DNA of 64,000 nucleotides. It comes from Allium sativum (lineage: Eukaryota; Streptophyta; Magnoliopsida; Asparagales; Amaryllidaceae). Of this stretch, positions 11,059 through 24,075 are shown piece by piece. The stretch is taken from assembly GCA_030737875.1 (NCBI GenBank), contig CM060915.1, positions 633,456,786 to 633,520,785 of the forward strand, given 5' to 3'. The first letter of the stretch is position 1, and every line of letters begins with the position of its first letter. Position numbers and translations under genes: made by a program. The notes beneath the pieces are model-generated. The model saw nothing but the letters and a program-made list of their open reading frames with translations. It did no database searches and was not told where the DNA came from.

Positions 11059-11711
11059 TGTAACATCCCAGATTTTTAGCCATTTAATATTGAATATTTA
11101 AATTTATTTTAAATATTGATTTCGGAATATAAATGAATTTTATATTGAATTTATCGATTTAATAATCGATATACGATTTAATATCGAATATATTAACTAT
11201 CGTAATATGAAACAATACTAATTGAATTCGCGGTTAAAACTGAATCAAAATAATTCCGTCGATTAATATAAATTCTATTTGAATCAGAACAATAATGATA
11301 ATTTATTATCGATGAATTTCATTGTTTGAAATCAAGTTAATAATTTAATTGAGTTTAATTAAAACCGTCAGTTTAAAATTCGTATCTTCTACAGATAATC
11401 GAATTTATTTTTAGAACCCATGTTGTTAAGTCCAGAATAGTGCTAGTATCTGGTAACATCAATCGTTGTGTTAAATAGCGGTTCAGTAATTACAAGTAAG
11501 AGGCGGCGAGATATTTTAATTATTCAATTAAAACAATATCTAATAAAAATCTTTTCCATTTCTCTTCAGCCGACCTACTTTCCTTTCTAACGCAGACATA
11601 AATAAAGTCACACAACTATGCCTTCATCGAGCTGCACAAATGGTCTTCCACCTTGGTTACAAAGTAAAGTAGGATTTGAAATGGCGAGTACGTCTGTCTC
11701 ACAATCACGTC

Positions 11712-12383
11712 TATAAAATGGTCAGCGTCTTCGGTTTTAGTTCTCCATTCTCAAACCATTTCATTTCTTTTGTTCCCTTTCCTTCTGTCATTCGCGAAAT
11801 GGAAACCACCTCCTTCAAAAATCGAAATGGCGTCCTCTGTTGTAATCGCAAATCAAAGCTTTCAAATGGAATTAAAAACCGCAAAATCCTCCACTACCAA
11901 ATTGTTTCTATCTCCTTCCTTTTGGATTTTTCTGTGTCCAAATCGAAAAAGGGGGGGCGAGCTCGAATTTGTTTTTGATAAGCGAAGAGCGATCCAGTGG
12001 AGGGGGTGTGAATCGCACGTTGTCAGAAGGAATTTCGACCCTCGAGGTGGTGCGCGATGGGTTCTCTTGTCTGAAATCTCGGAGTTCTGAAGCCCGACTG
12101 CAACTGACGAGGGGCTCGCGATTATGGTTGGATGAAGGGTGCGACAGGATTGTGGTGAGGGTTAGCGTCATCTGGAGCTGGTATTGAAGTGGGTTTATGG
12201 GGGTGCGAGTTTCAAATTTGGGTTAGGAAGCAGTGCGTGGAGGTTTGGGTGAACATGCTAAGAACAGAACGAAGAGGGAGGGTTGCGAACTGGACAGTAG
12301 AGGTTTGGGTGATTGTGTAGTCTGCTGGGTGTTCGACAGTGGAGTTACCGCTGTTTAAAGGAAGAAGAAGGCATTATCTTAAG
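11712..12383 (+). promoter_or_regulatory. Putative promoter and leader exon of B LTR
   Basis: TATAAAA at 11712-11718 is a good TATA box. The sequence downstream is clearly GC-richer than the rest of the LTR, and its distal edge is a strong donor, AAG|GTAAGA, at 12381-12389. I infer a start site near 11745 and a leader of about 640 nt. No protein is recognisable; open frames exist on both strands and are probably composition artefacts. Confidence 0.55.
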
Positions 12384-13589
12384 GTAAGAAATTTAGTTAA
12401 TTTAAATTAATTAAGATTAACATATAAGATTTATTTTTATTTAATAGAATCTGGTGTTTGGTTAAACATATATATAATATATATATAGCTCATTTAACTC
12501 ACACATATATAAGTATTGTATTAAATATATACAAGGTAATTTAAATAAAATTTATTTACTTAATATTTTCTTATTTAAATTAAATTTATTTAATCCAAAA
12601 CGTGTAAAAAGGTGTGTAATGTCATTTTAACTAAGGAAGATCATATTTAGGTATGCACAAGATTTTAATCATGGTTAGATATTTAATTTAAATTGATTTG
12701 TGAGGGTTAATTTAGAAAGGAAAAAATAGATAAAAAGTAAATAAATTTGTTGTTTATCTATTTAAGCGGTAAATGTATAAAAGGGGTTTAATGTTTAAAA
12801 TACATAGAATAAATATTTTATTTATGGTGTGGATAATTTAAATTAATAATTTGTTTAATCGTCAAATAAAATAAAATATCACAGGAATAAATTCATTCCA
12901 GACAATTTGAGATGGTTCGGTGGAGATGACTCATCACCGAGATGATGGGAATTAAAATCGGAATGCATAACAGTGTTGATAAAACAAAGTATATTGGATA
13001 ATATGGAAAATACCTCGCAACAAAGTTTGGATTGAGTCAGAAGGGGATCGAATAAATAATCCTGGTGAGTAAATCTCACTCAACTTTTATTTATAATTAT
13101 TTTTACTTCATAAAAATAATTGTTGTTGCTTGTTTGGATTTTTTTCTACTTGTTTTATATATATTAGTTATTTTGGCTATATTATATATATTGGGTTGAT
13201 GATTGGTTGGATTCCCGCAGTCTCATTAGCGGATGCCCGCAGTTTCATAGCGGATGATTACCCTATACGCCCCACGCTATGATAGTGGATGACCTTCTAT
13301 ACCACGATATTCTGCCACGAAGCAGAATGGGTATTATTTATGTGCTAACATCTGTGGATGCAGGAAAACAGGTTGGAGGAATCCAACTGGATTCCTCAAA
13401 AATATATTATCTGTTTGTTTGTTGTTTGTTTGATTTCATATATATTTTTCATATATGATGTGTTAAAAATCAAATGATTAAAAATTGGGTGATTTGATTG
13501 TTTTAAATATCACTGGGCTAAGTGTTAATGTATTTAAAATATCGTGGAAGGATATTTGAGATTTAAAAGGGAAAATTCTATTTTTAAAT

Positions 13590-14550
13590 AGAATTTGAAT
13601 TTTTAAATAGATTTGAAATATAAACTTGTTTGAAAAATAAAACAAGTGATTCCTTTATAAACGAAGTTTATAAGTGGAGTGAAATGAATTATCATTGGAT
13701 AATTCAGAAAATAGAAATACAAGTGTGACTTTGAAAAAGGAAATATATTTTTCCAAAGATGAAACATTTTATTTAAAAGCGAGACTTGTTTAAATGAGGT
13801 TTGTAAATAGAAAGTGGAAAAAATTATCATTTGGATAATTTGAATATTTAAATTCAAATGTGAATTTGAAAATAGAAATGGGGAAATCGTTTAAAGAAAT
13901 AAACGATAGAATTTATTCTGATGTTCAGAATATAAATTGAACGAAAATAAATCCATAAGGATTTATGATTTGAATTCGATTAATTCAAATTTTATTTAAA
14001 TAAAAGTCAAATTGAATAAATAGAATTTGACTAGAATTTAAATGTAGGATTTGAATACAGAAATTTAAATGTGATTTAGATATAGAATTTGGATGTAAGA
14101 AATTGAAATAGAATTTGAATTCAAAGGAATTCAAATGTATTTGAATAAAGAAAAGTAAAATATAGAGTTTTGAAAAATAGAATTCAAAGGGAATTTAAAA
14201 TATAGAAACTTGAAAACAGAATTCAAAGGGAGCTTAACTATAGAAGTGAAATGGAGTTTAAACATAGAATTCAAATAGGGTTGAATTGGAATTTGAGTAC
14301 AGGATTCAAGTAGGAATTCAAAAGTAGAATTTTCAGATAGAAAAGGAATATAGAACTTTAAACGAAATGTGAGTATTGAATTTGAATAAGGGAAATTCAA
14401 GTAGAATTTTAATAAGAGATTTGAAATAGAATTTGAATAGAGAAATTCAAATGTAAATTGAATATAGAATTCAAATAGAATGTGATGGGAATTTGAAAAT
14501 AGATTTCAAATAGAGTTAAAATGGAGTTGAATTCATTTTAACGGCAGTTC
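13590..14550. repeat. Degenerate purine-rich tandem tract, B 3' LTR
   Basis: The LTR partner of the tract at 5820-6780. The pair differ by a handful of substitutions and one inserted base. Confidence 0.75.
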
Positions 14551-15269
14551 AAAAGTTTTTATATATAAATATAATTAAAACGAATTCGCCGCAGCGCTGC
14601 AGTTCGTAAATTGTCGTTCCGAACTTCAATTGAATATACAGGAATCAATTGAAGTCGAAATTCTTTGAAACAAGAAACGTTAGGACCAATTTGATAACAG
14701 TTTTCTGTAGGAGGAGAAAAAAACTGGATTTCGTCGTATAGATTTTGAGATATGTCAAAATCAAATTTTTAAAAGTGCAGCGCCAGAAACCATTAAAACC
14801 ATAATGGATTATATATATAAATATAGGGATTTTTAAGCAAATAAAAATCCGAATTTCCATTTAAAAATCTAGACTTGAGTTAGAAAATAAATGTGAACTC
14901 AAGTGAAGTAAAGAAGATGATTTTGAAACAATAATCATATTTTTGATTATTGAATAGAATTAACTAAAACAAAGAAGAATTAGTTAATCGAGTGTTGAAT
15001 TGAAGTCAAACTTTGAAAAGTGAATTTGGAATTGTAAATATACATTCGAAATCGAATATAGAACTTAAATTGAAATTTGAATTCAATTAGTTGATAAGTA
15101 AATGGAAATATATTTGAAACGTGTTATATTCAAATATACAAGCGAGATAGGCAGAGAGTTAGTTAAAGAGTTACTTTAACGAATTGAGTCAAACGAGTGT
15201 ATGAAGTTGAACTAAATTGGACAGGTATAGACATACAGGAGACAGGTATGGGATGAAGTATATGAAGAT

Positions 15270-15460
15270 TTAAATTTATGTGCTCAACAAAAAGGTACAT
15301 GTTTAATTCATATATGAGATTTTATGCGCCGTATCGGCAAGCCGCTTGGCTTTTTCTTTTTCTTTTTGAGATGAGAAGTTACCGGGAAGCTATTTGAAAT
15401 TTCCCGATGCTCCCGATACAGGGGAGGTTATGGCGAAATTTTCCGGAAATTTAAGGAGTT
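15270..15460 (+). other. Shared block in B 3' LTR
   Basis: Second LTR copy of the block at 7500-7690, again with GCCGCTTGGC, the CTTTTT tract and CAGGGGAGGTTA. One visible change is GGTTATGG versus GGTTAGGG. Confidence 0.75.
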
Positions 15461-17110
15461 AGAATATTTTTAAAATATTTTGATAGTTAGAAATCATTGT
15501 ATCGACGTATAGGATTCGATAGGTAAGTGAATATAAAAATCGAATATTTTAAACAAAAAGGGAAATCCATAAATTAGAAATAGAAAACGAACTTTATACA
15601 TGTTTAAAAAAATGAATAATTGGATTGTATAGTGTGTTTATTCAAGGTAAGTGGTTTTGCCATTTTGAAGTTGAGGATGTTTTCAGTTAAGGTCTGAGAG
15701 GTAATTTTACCCCAACTTGATTGATTTCATTTTTAATGGATAAATAGCAAGATCCAGTCTCGAAGAGAAGTGTTTGAAAAAGAGTTAGTTGAAGAAAATA
15801 TTTTGGGTTGTTGTAACGATGTTTTACACAACATTCGTTTTAAACCCAAGTGATGGAATTTTGGAAATATAAAAGTAAATATTTCCTGAGTATAATTAAA
15901 ATAGTCGGAATAGAGATAAGTGATTGAAATTGTTTTCAATTGCAAATAGAGATATTTTCTAATATATAGAAAATAAAAGAAGTTGACATTTGGAAACGTT
16001 TTCCAGATGGCATAAGAGGCCAAGATGATTATTGAAATATTTGGTTAACAAATATTGATAAGGAAATGGAGAAGAGATTTAATTAATGAAATATTAATTA
16101 AAGAGCCCAGTGATTTGTTTGATATGTTGGATGAACACTTGTTTTTATTCGATAGTTAAATCACAGACTATCGAAGTTTTTACCATCGTTGTCAATATGG
16201 AGAGACCGGTTGGATTATTATCCGTGAACCACTCTGTACTGGCAGTAGCGTTGCGAATCAGATTATATCAAGATAATCGAAGATGGAGTGATGTGCAAGG
16301 GCTTTTTCTATTAATAGATATAGTGCCTTCGGTTTCGTTCAATCCCAGAACGAACGTAAATGGACGAATGTCTGACAGAGTATTTCCAATGATCAAATGG
16401 GTTGGTCTGTATAAATATATATGGTTGCAACGGATTTATTCCCTTAGCATAACATCCAAAATATTTGTGCAAACTCAACTAGTGATTAACGGATTTGACA
16501 ATGTGGCATTCAAAGTGATTGGGCTATTAATGAATGGTAAGTATTCGTAGCCTCAGGCCTCAACAACCTTGAAAGGACAAAAATCGGGCAGGCAGCATGG
16601 CTATGTGGGTCGCACCCATTAGGATGTATAATCACCTATTTAGAGGTTCATTTAATTTCTTATTCTATTCGATGCTGTCCCAGTCGGGAGACGGTTGCTG
16701 ATCCCAACCGTTGGTGATATACATTCGATACACTCAAGCGAAATGAGTGGTCGGTCATGTGTGGGCCGGGTTACAAGATGTTCTTGTTGAACCCAGTGTA
16801 TTCCTCTCTAGAGATACACTAGCGGAAGGTGGTTCCATACCTTGTCATGTTGGAAATCCAATCTCCAATAAGCGCCATGCGGTTTTTGATTTTATACTAT
16901 ATATGTGGAGCGTGAGATGCAAGCGTTCTGCTATTTGGTTATTTACTTGATGTAGACATTATTATAATATCACTGGATTTTCGTATCAAAGTGTTTTGGG
17001 TTATAGTAAGGTAAAAGCCGTCCATGTTTATGTGTGGGCTGGTCTTACTATTATCTTTTCTTTCGAAAAGAGTTTTGAAAGTTAAACAAGTGGTTGGAGT
17101 TTACTCACAC

Positions 17111-17183
17111 CAGTCCCATGACTGACCCAGAGTTTATTTTGTTTGTTTCCCTAAACTCTTGGGTGCCCAAATTTGTACGGGCA
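17111..17183 (+). other. Three-hairpin LTR module, B 3' LTR
   Basis: Identical copy of the module at 9341-9413. Confidence 0.8.
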
Positions 17184-17595
17184 GTCAAGTAGTCGGGATT
17201 TCACAGATTCAATTGGAGGAGCTGGAAGCAGGAGGCTTCGCCAGTTAGCTATAGTCTATCATATATTCCGATGTGAACCATGTTTGTATCTGGAAACAGG
17301 TGTTTATAACTGTTCCAGAAATAACTGTTGCGCTCTGATGATGGTGTGTATATAAAGTTACTGATTTGTATTTCAAAGGTTATGTTATATAATATATTTT
17401 ATTCGTTCCGCTGTGAGATTCGTGTTTACTTTAGTTATGCTCAGTTGTGTTCTTCTTCGTCTATTCTATTAGTTCTATCTTTTCTATCTCACCCTCTAAT
17501 TTCTTTCTATTAATGATTCGGTATTTTCGATGTCTGAACAGTCGACGCTGGGTTTTGTGTTGATTTTCGGAGCCGAAAATCCCGGGGTCGTTACA

Positions 17596-17600
17596 CTTAA
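17596..17600. repeat. Target-site copy of B (CTTAA)
   Basis: The five bases right of the B 3' LTR. The left partner is outside the window because A1 displaced the LTR start. Confidence 0.55.
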
Positions 17601-18097
17601 GAAGGTCTCTAGCTCTAAAGATGAATCTCGAATACTGTGATACTCAATCTGACTCGAGCATAATGTAAAACAAAATACTCAAGTCATGATTAACATTCTT
17701 ATGCAAGTAAATCAACTCAGGTGAAATCTACAAGTAACTCAAACGATGTTTTGGATCACCACCTTTTAAAGATCCATTAAATTATATACTTATGATACAA
17801 TATGCTAACATAATAGTGTTTACGGTAGATATACTACCAAAAATAGTGTTAATGCATTGCCCATATCTCCATTAACGTGTTTTTATAAGCATTGTAATCT
17901 ATACAATACCATATATTAACCGAACTGTTGTTATCAAAGGGTACCCCATAGGGTGGGCTCGATTATGATAATATGACAAAGCACACAAGGTGATACCGAT
18001 AGTATGATTCTACCAGATTGTGGAATCAGGTTGGTGGTAACACATAGCTCGCAGCTACCGTCCACCTCAAACGATAGTCCCATAAATAAAAGGTGAT
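17601..18097. other. Old sequence X, left part
   Basis: About 0.5 kb into which B and D inserted. It has no frame of note. The style (AT-rich, with a GGGTACCCCATAGGG dyad and scattered LTR-like phrases) suggests a diverged LTR, but I cannot match it to another copy here. Its last five bases, GTGAT (18093-18097), are the left target copy of D. Confidence 0.5.
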
Positions 18098-18412
18098 TGT
18101 AACGACTCGCAAATTCAAACGTTTTTAAATAATATAGTTAAATAAAGTTTAGCTTAAAATTTGGATTGGAGATTTGGTATTAATTAAACTTGATCAATAA
18201 TATTAATTGTCTCCGTTTAGTTAATTAATATCGATTCTAAATCAATTTGCAAAATTTTAAATAATAAGAAATAGTTTAGAATTCGATCGATAATTGAATC
18301 ACATTATAAAATAATAGTTAATATGAAAATATCATATATTTCTTTAGATAGCCTCAGAATTTGATTAATCCAGTTTCATCGGATCTACAGCGATTAATTA
18401 TTGTAAGATTTC
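18098..18412 (+). mobile_element. Element D, left 315 bp of a probable solo LTR
   Basis: It starts TGTAACGACTCGC, a typical LTR start, directly after GTGAT. It is cut at 18412 by element C and resumes at 32682. The last five bases, ATTTC (18408-18412), are the left target copy of C. Confidence 0.7.
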
Positions 18413-18716
18413 TGACACGACCCGAACTTCCCCATGAAGGAAAGCACAGACTGAATTGAGAACAACACATATCATAACACGAACAGAAGAACATTTCATT
18501 GTATATTACAACAATTCCATCAGAATACAAGAATATACAGAGTATGAATAAATATTATACAACAGAAAATATCAGAGATTTAAATACATTACTGCAGCGG
18601 AAAAATAATACAAAACATAACTGAAAGAAATAAATGGATACAGAGCTTTCCGAATATCACTTCAGCTATAAACCAGGATCCTGTGAATATAAATCTGCAA
18701 AACCAAAACTCCTAGC

Positions 18717-18787
18717 TGCCCGTGTGGAAAATAAGGGCACCCAGAGTTTAGGTTAAAACAATAAACTCTAGGTCAGTCATGGGACTG
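18717..18787 (-). other. Three-hairpin LTR module, C left LTR
   Basis: In plus order: TGCCC/GGGCA, GAGTTTA/TAAACTC and CAGTC/GACTG. It is about 0.3 kb inside the LTR end. Confidence 0.8.
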
Positions 18788-19320
18788 GTGTGAGAACTAA
18801 AACAGTTATTAATCTTTATTTTAAAGTTAGGTAAATCAAGGGACAACGCCATATAACACGGAACGGGTTTCCTCCCAAGAATACCAGTGCATAAAACAAC
18901 AACGCAATGCTAAATAAAGAACAATGAAGCTATTATAAGACCCAGGTCCCATCACACAATGCAACGCAAGCCGGAGGATAGGGTTTTTACCTTATAATAG
19001 CCAAGAAAGCTTGATACGTGAAATTTCATGTTTTATTATTACTATAAGTGTATAGTGTCAAAACAATTTCAAATCATAAGTATCAATCATAGACGGCATA
19101 AGCGCCCCATCCCACTATGTCGCCAAACTAGGCTCTACAATCAAAACCGCACATGTCACGTATTGGAAGTTGGATTTTCATCTGTGAACCGAGGCAAAAG
19201 ATAGTCCTCTACCGTTTCGAGACGCTCTAGCCCGTGTCTTAGGTCAGAGCTCGAGTGACCTTTGGATCGTCAGGGCCGGTCCACCGATGTGGATTAAAAT
19301 GCCTGAACACTGCGTTTCCC

Positions 19321-19334
19321 CACCCTTTGGGGTG
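19321..19334 (-). other. CACCC/GGGTG mini-hairpin, C left LTR
   Basis: A five-base stem with loop TTTG. In A2 the stem is CGCCC/GGGCG, a two-sided change that keeps pairing. Confidence 0.6.
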
Positions 19335-21829
19335 TCAATGAGTCAACAAATGACTCCATCGGCTTCATATAGTCATCGATATATCTGAGGCGCCTCGCAA
19401 CAGCAACAACCACATAAGTCAAACTCGTCAGGGCATGTAAAACCACTGACGCCACTTCTAGCTAGAGGGAAACACATGTCCTCCCTGAGGTCCTCTCCCG
19501 TTTCTGGTCCACTACCGGGGTGTGAGGCTTGCGAATCAACGCTACACAAAGCTATGCCACACAGGCCGTGCTTTGATCATCAACCACAAGACTTTGCTTT
19601 TCAATAGAAGCCTTAATCAATTGCCACTTAGGCATGCCACACAGGCAATTTACGCTATGCAACCGATATCAATCACACAGAATGAAATCCGATGTCAGAC
19701 ACACAGTCCATTTACAAGTCCGTTCTAGCTCTGAACGAAACCGGAGGCACCTTGTACCTCGCATATTCATCGATCTCCAAGTATGTCTGGACGACCACTA
19801 ACTGATTCCATCCTCTTAGGTGTGCGACCCAATCAAGATCATCAGTAATCACCCAAACAACGTGAAGACTTCCAGTCTTCGACCACCATCTTCATCCTCG
19901 ACACCACGTCGAATCAGTTATTCAGAATGGGATAAACCCGGTCTTTCTGAATAACTCGCGTATATAATAAACAAGTGTTACACAAACACAACATACGCCT
20001 CATTCCAATTCGTCAGTCACTAACCGTAAATTAGTAAGAGAACAATTCCCCAAATATTAACCCCGAAGGCTGAAACTAACATCAGATCAATACCCAGGAA
20101 ACCATTCTTCTTAGCTAACCGGTTAGTTTCTAAATTTCACATTCTTAGGGAAAGGTTCCCATTAATTTTATCAAAGATAAATTCTTTTAAATTTATTCTT
20201 TAATCTTGCTTTGAATATCACTTCAAACTAGTCGGGATTAGCTAACTACACCGAAGTAATTATTTATTTTATTTCCCAATCCCAACCTACTCATCCCATG
20301 AAGTAAAATTGGTAATACTTCATATCTAACACCACGGTGTTATCGGTAAAGTTAATTAATATTTCACGTTCAAATCTAGTTAAATATTTAACTATCGCTT
20401 GAAGCAAAACTGGTGATACTCCATTCTCGATCATCTCAATCTAATTAAAAATTCATTAAAACTCCACTTAGTTTTAATCTTTAACTGGGTTAAAGAACCG
20501 ATGTCCTTTAAAACACGGTTCATGATAAACCTCAAAATCACATCACATTTCAATCAGTCCCTAACCGTAAATTAGTAAGAGGACAATTCCCTAAATATTA
20601 ACCCCGAAGGCCGAAATCAACATCAGATCAATACCCGAGAAACTATTCAACTTAAATAATCTTCAGTTAGTTTTTGATTTTCTTAACTCCGTTGGGTCTA
20701 AGCACTGTATTATTAAAGATACCATTGACGACAACCCAAATCACATTCCATTAATTATCAGGTTAAAGAACAAATGTAATTTAAAACACCGTTCACGATA
20801 AACCCAAAAATCAATTAAAATTCAATTCCAATTAAATACCATTTAATTGGTACATTTCATTAAATCTAAATAAAAAGATTTAATCTTTTTCTCAACTGGG
20901 TTTTAGAACAGTGATAATGAAGACACCACTCATGACAAACCCAAATCACATTTGATATTAAATACAAGGCTCTAAATAGAAAATATATCGGCTTATATTC
21001 AATATCAAATTCTACGACCAACAAATATCGTATTGGAAATAACGATATAAATAAATCTTTCAAATTTCCATAACAATATCTGTATAATCACGAAATCCAA
21101 CATCGAAATATTTCAAAGACAATTTCGATTCAAATCCATTCCAATTCAATTATCGGAAATTTTGGTTACTTTTAAAACAATTTCAAATCCAATTTATTTA
21201 TTTTATAAATAAATTGATTTTAATTCTAGTTCAAAATTAGTTCATTTCAATAAAATATATTTTTATCTTTTCTAATATCGAAATTTTCATCCCAATTCTT
21301 CCCAAATCATTTCTTATGATTCTACACAAATTATTACTACTTTTAATAATTTTATCAAGGCCCGTACAGTCGATTTCCATCAACGGCCATCGAACTGCAC
21401 TTACATCGACCTTTTCCAAATTTGATTTGGACATAATTCCAAATCCAACCATTAGATTTCAAATCTCTAATATTTGTTAGAAAGCTCTTTCCGATACGAA
21501 CCCAACGGTTCAGGTTTTAGGAGAATCCGACGGTCGGATCTCCCGTAATGTCCGTTCGAAGTCAATGGTCGAAATTCGCGAACTACCGCAGCGCGGCGCA
21601 TTCTATTCAGGCCATTATATTATATATATATATAATATAAACTTCGTCGATTTCTGTTTAAAACGTATTTTATAAATCGTTTTAAATTTGTTTTCAAAAC
21701 GATTTCAACTTCCATCTCAAATTCAAAACAAAATTGAATTTTCAAATATAAATTCGTTTTTAATTCATTTCAAATCTATTCTAATTTCAAATTCATTTCA
21801 AATCAATTCTAATTTCCACTCTAAATAAT

Positions 21830-22010
21830 TCAATTCGAATTTCAATTCAATTCAATTCAATTCAAATGTCAATTCTATTCAGTTTAATTCGAATTTCAAT
21901 TCTACTAAATTCAATTCGAATTTCAATTCTATTCAATTCAATTCGAATTTCAATTCTTTTCAATTCAATTCGAATTTCAATTCATTTCAATTTAATTCGA
22001 ATTTTGAAAT
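21830..22010. repeat. Degenerate ~28-bp AATTCGAATTTCAATTC array, C left LTR
   Basis: Imperfect tandem units at the place of the 27-bp array in family A. The right LTR counterpart (about 29480-29670) differs in unit arrangement. Confidence 0.75.
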
Positions 22011-22978
22011 CACTTTCAATATTCATTGAAAAATGAATAAAATCGATATAAATATCGTTCACGTCAAAATGGCGTCAATCTAATCAACACGGTTTTTATT
22101 CAACACATGAATGTTTATTCTATTCAACACATGAATATTTTTCAATTCAACACATGAATTTATTTTCTATATTGGAATGAGGCCCAATCATTTACCATAT
22201 AACGTTAATTATATGGATCCCATACAATACATGTATATAATTGCAACAACAAATAATCAACCATCAACCAAAGTGCACCACACAACTGTCTGTCAATCTA
22301 TCGATCGACACACAACTATTCAATTGGGACGAGTGTACGTCAAATATCATCCCAATACCCGTGTGGGGTTTCAAATCAACAAACACCGATTTTTTTGTGT
22401 ATTTGGGCGACGTGTAAAATTTTACGCCCCAATCCATACTAGTCAAATGGGTGTACATAAACAAATCGTCTGATTTGTTTATAAATATTTTATTTTATTC
22501 ACATACACGTTAAAAATGATAATTTTTACAATAAAATATTTTATTCAACCTATGAATATTCTATATCATTTCATTTATTCAAACAAATGATATTTTTATT
22601 TTTCTAACTTATTTTAGAAAATTTCGGCGGCATAACGGTACGATACTAGAAACGGGATAAGGCCTAGCCTTATCCCTAGTCTAATAACAGCGCGCGTCAC
22701 ACACAAACCACATTCTATCAATTCAATTCAACCAAACGATTAAACCCAAACAAATAATTCCATCAACCAAATAACCTAACAAACAAGTCCATGGTTTGTG
22801 GACGATGGTGTCGGGTGCTACTAAGCACCATCTGCATCCTAGTATATATTTTTAACTAGAAAAGAAAATTTAAAGTGAGAAGTTCTCACCAATAAGCCAA
22901 ACCAAACGCCACGACTCTTCATGTGTAGGAAATCTTCATCGTGCTTGCCCTTCGTCACTTTCGTCCTCCCTATTCACT

Positions 22979-23570
22979 ACATATATAAAAATCACATCTT
23001 TATATTCTCTATTATATAAAAATTCTATTTTTATTTCACCTTTTCAACTATATAAAGATTCAAATTTTCCTGGCACAAAAATTCGGACTCTTCTAATAGA
23101 AAATTCTACCTTTCATGTTATAAAAATCCTTCCTTTCATATATGATAAAAATCTTATCTTTTCGCATTTAAAAATCTAATCTTTCTATAGAAAAAAAATC
23201 TAACATTCACTTCATGAAAAATTTAATTTTTATACTTCCTTTATATATAAAAAAAAAATTCTATTTTTATTCTTCCTTCTCATATATAAAAATTCGATTT
23301 TTATACTTCATCTACATATATAAAAATTCGATTTTTATTGTTCTTCTACATATATTAAAATTCAATTTTTATTCTTCTTCTACATATATAAAAATTGTGT
23401 TTTTATTTCAAATCTACATATATAAAAATTCGTATTTTTATAACGTTATTATATTTATAAAAATCAGATTTTTAACATATCGTTGTATATATAAAAATCC
23501 CATTTTTATCTCGTCATTCACATTATAAAAATTACATTTTTAACTTACATATGAATCCTAGTTTTTCATA
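22979..23570. repeat. Palindromic TATATAAAAATNNNATTTTTA array, C left LTR
   Basis: About fifteen imperfect units of 30-35 bp. Each contains an AAAAAT/ATTTTT inverted repeat, as in the A1 array at 3421-3776. The array lies between the leader island and the rest of the LTR. Confidence 0.8.
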
Positions 23571-23624
23571 CATGAAAACCATATTTTTAAATAAATAAAA
23601 TCAGATTTTTAATTTAAAAGCTCA

Positions 23625-24075
23625 TCGTTCATTACTCTTTCTTCCTCGCGTTCAACATCAGAAACCGTCGAACTAACTTGCCAACGTCCATCTCGAACTG
23701 CGAGCCACGCTGGTGGGTTCGGATCTGAAGCCATGAGGTGGTGGACGGGGCTTTAGAGGAGGAGAGAAAGAAGTGGGACGCTGGAATCATCTGAGGGCAG
23801 TCGGAGAGAGGTGGCGTCGGGCGCGGGTAGGCTGGAGGTGGCGGCTGTGGTGGGTTCCAGGTCTGGTGGTGTCGGATTTGATGGGGGTGCGATTTCAGGC
23901 GGGGTCTTGTGTGTGCTTCTATTCGCCACTAGGGGGGGGGGGCTGTAGCGGAGATCAATGGAGGAGGGCCATGCTCCGGCTCCGGCTCGGGGAACCTCTG
24001 GCGAGGCGGGCAGCGTTGGAGATGGGGCGACGGGGGCCATCAGTGCGGGTTTTTTTAATTTTCTAAGATCTGAAA
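23625..24075 (-). promoter_or_regulatory. GC-rich leader island, C left LTR
   Basis: GC-rich segment matching 31289-31740 in the partner LTR. Frames exist on both strands (plus 23773-24066, minus 23753-24040) and are low-complexity, Pro/Ser- or Gly/Arg-rich, which fits composition rather than a conserved protein. The sense donor reads GATGAGC here but GGTGAGC in the right LTR, so the donor GT has been lost in this copy. Confidence 0.5.

Larger units (their letters stand above)
11059..17595 (+). mobile_element. Element B: complete 3' LTR, 6537 bp
   Basis: It starts TGTAACATCCCAG and ends GGGGTCGTTACA, with TG...CA termini. It is followed by target copy CTTAA. The first 0.65 kb is AT-rich. A TATA box (11712-11718) and a GC-richer leader segment ending at a splice donor follow (AAG|GTAAGA, GT at 12384). 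Then comes about 4.7 kb of AT-rich repeat-laden sequence and the three-hairpin module near the end. A 146-codon frame (16110-16550, also 8340-8780) is identical in both copies only because the LTRs are nearly identical; I recognise no domain. Confidence 0.95.
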
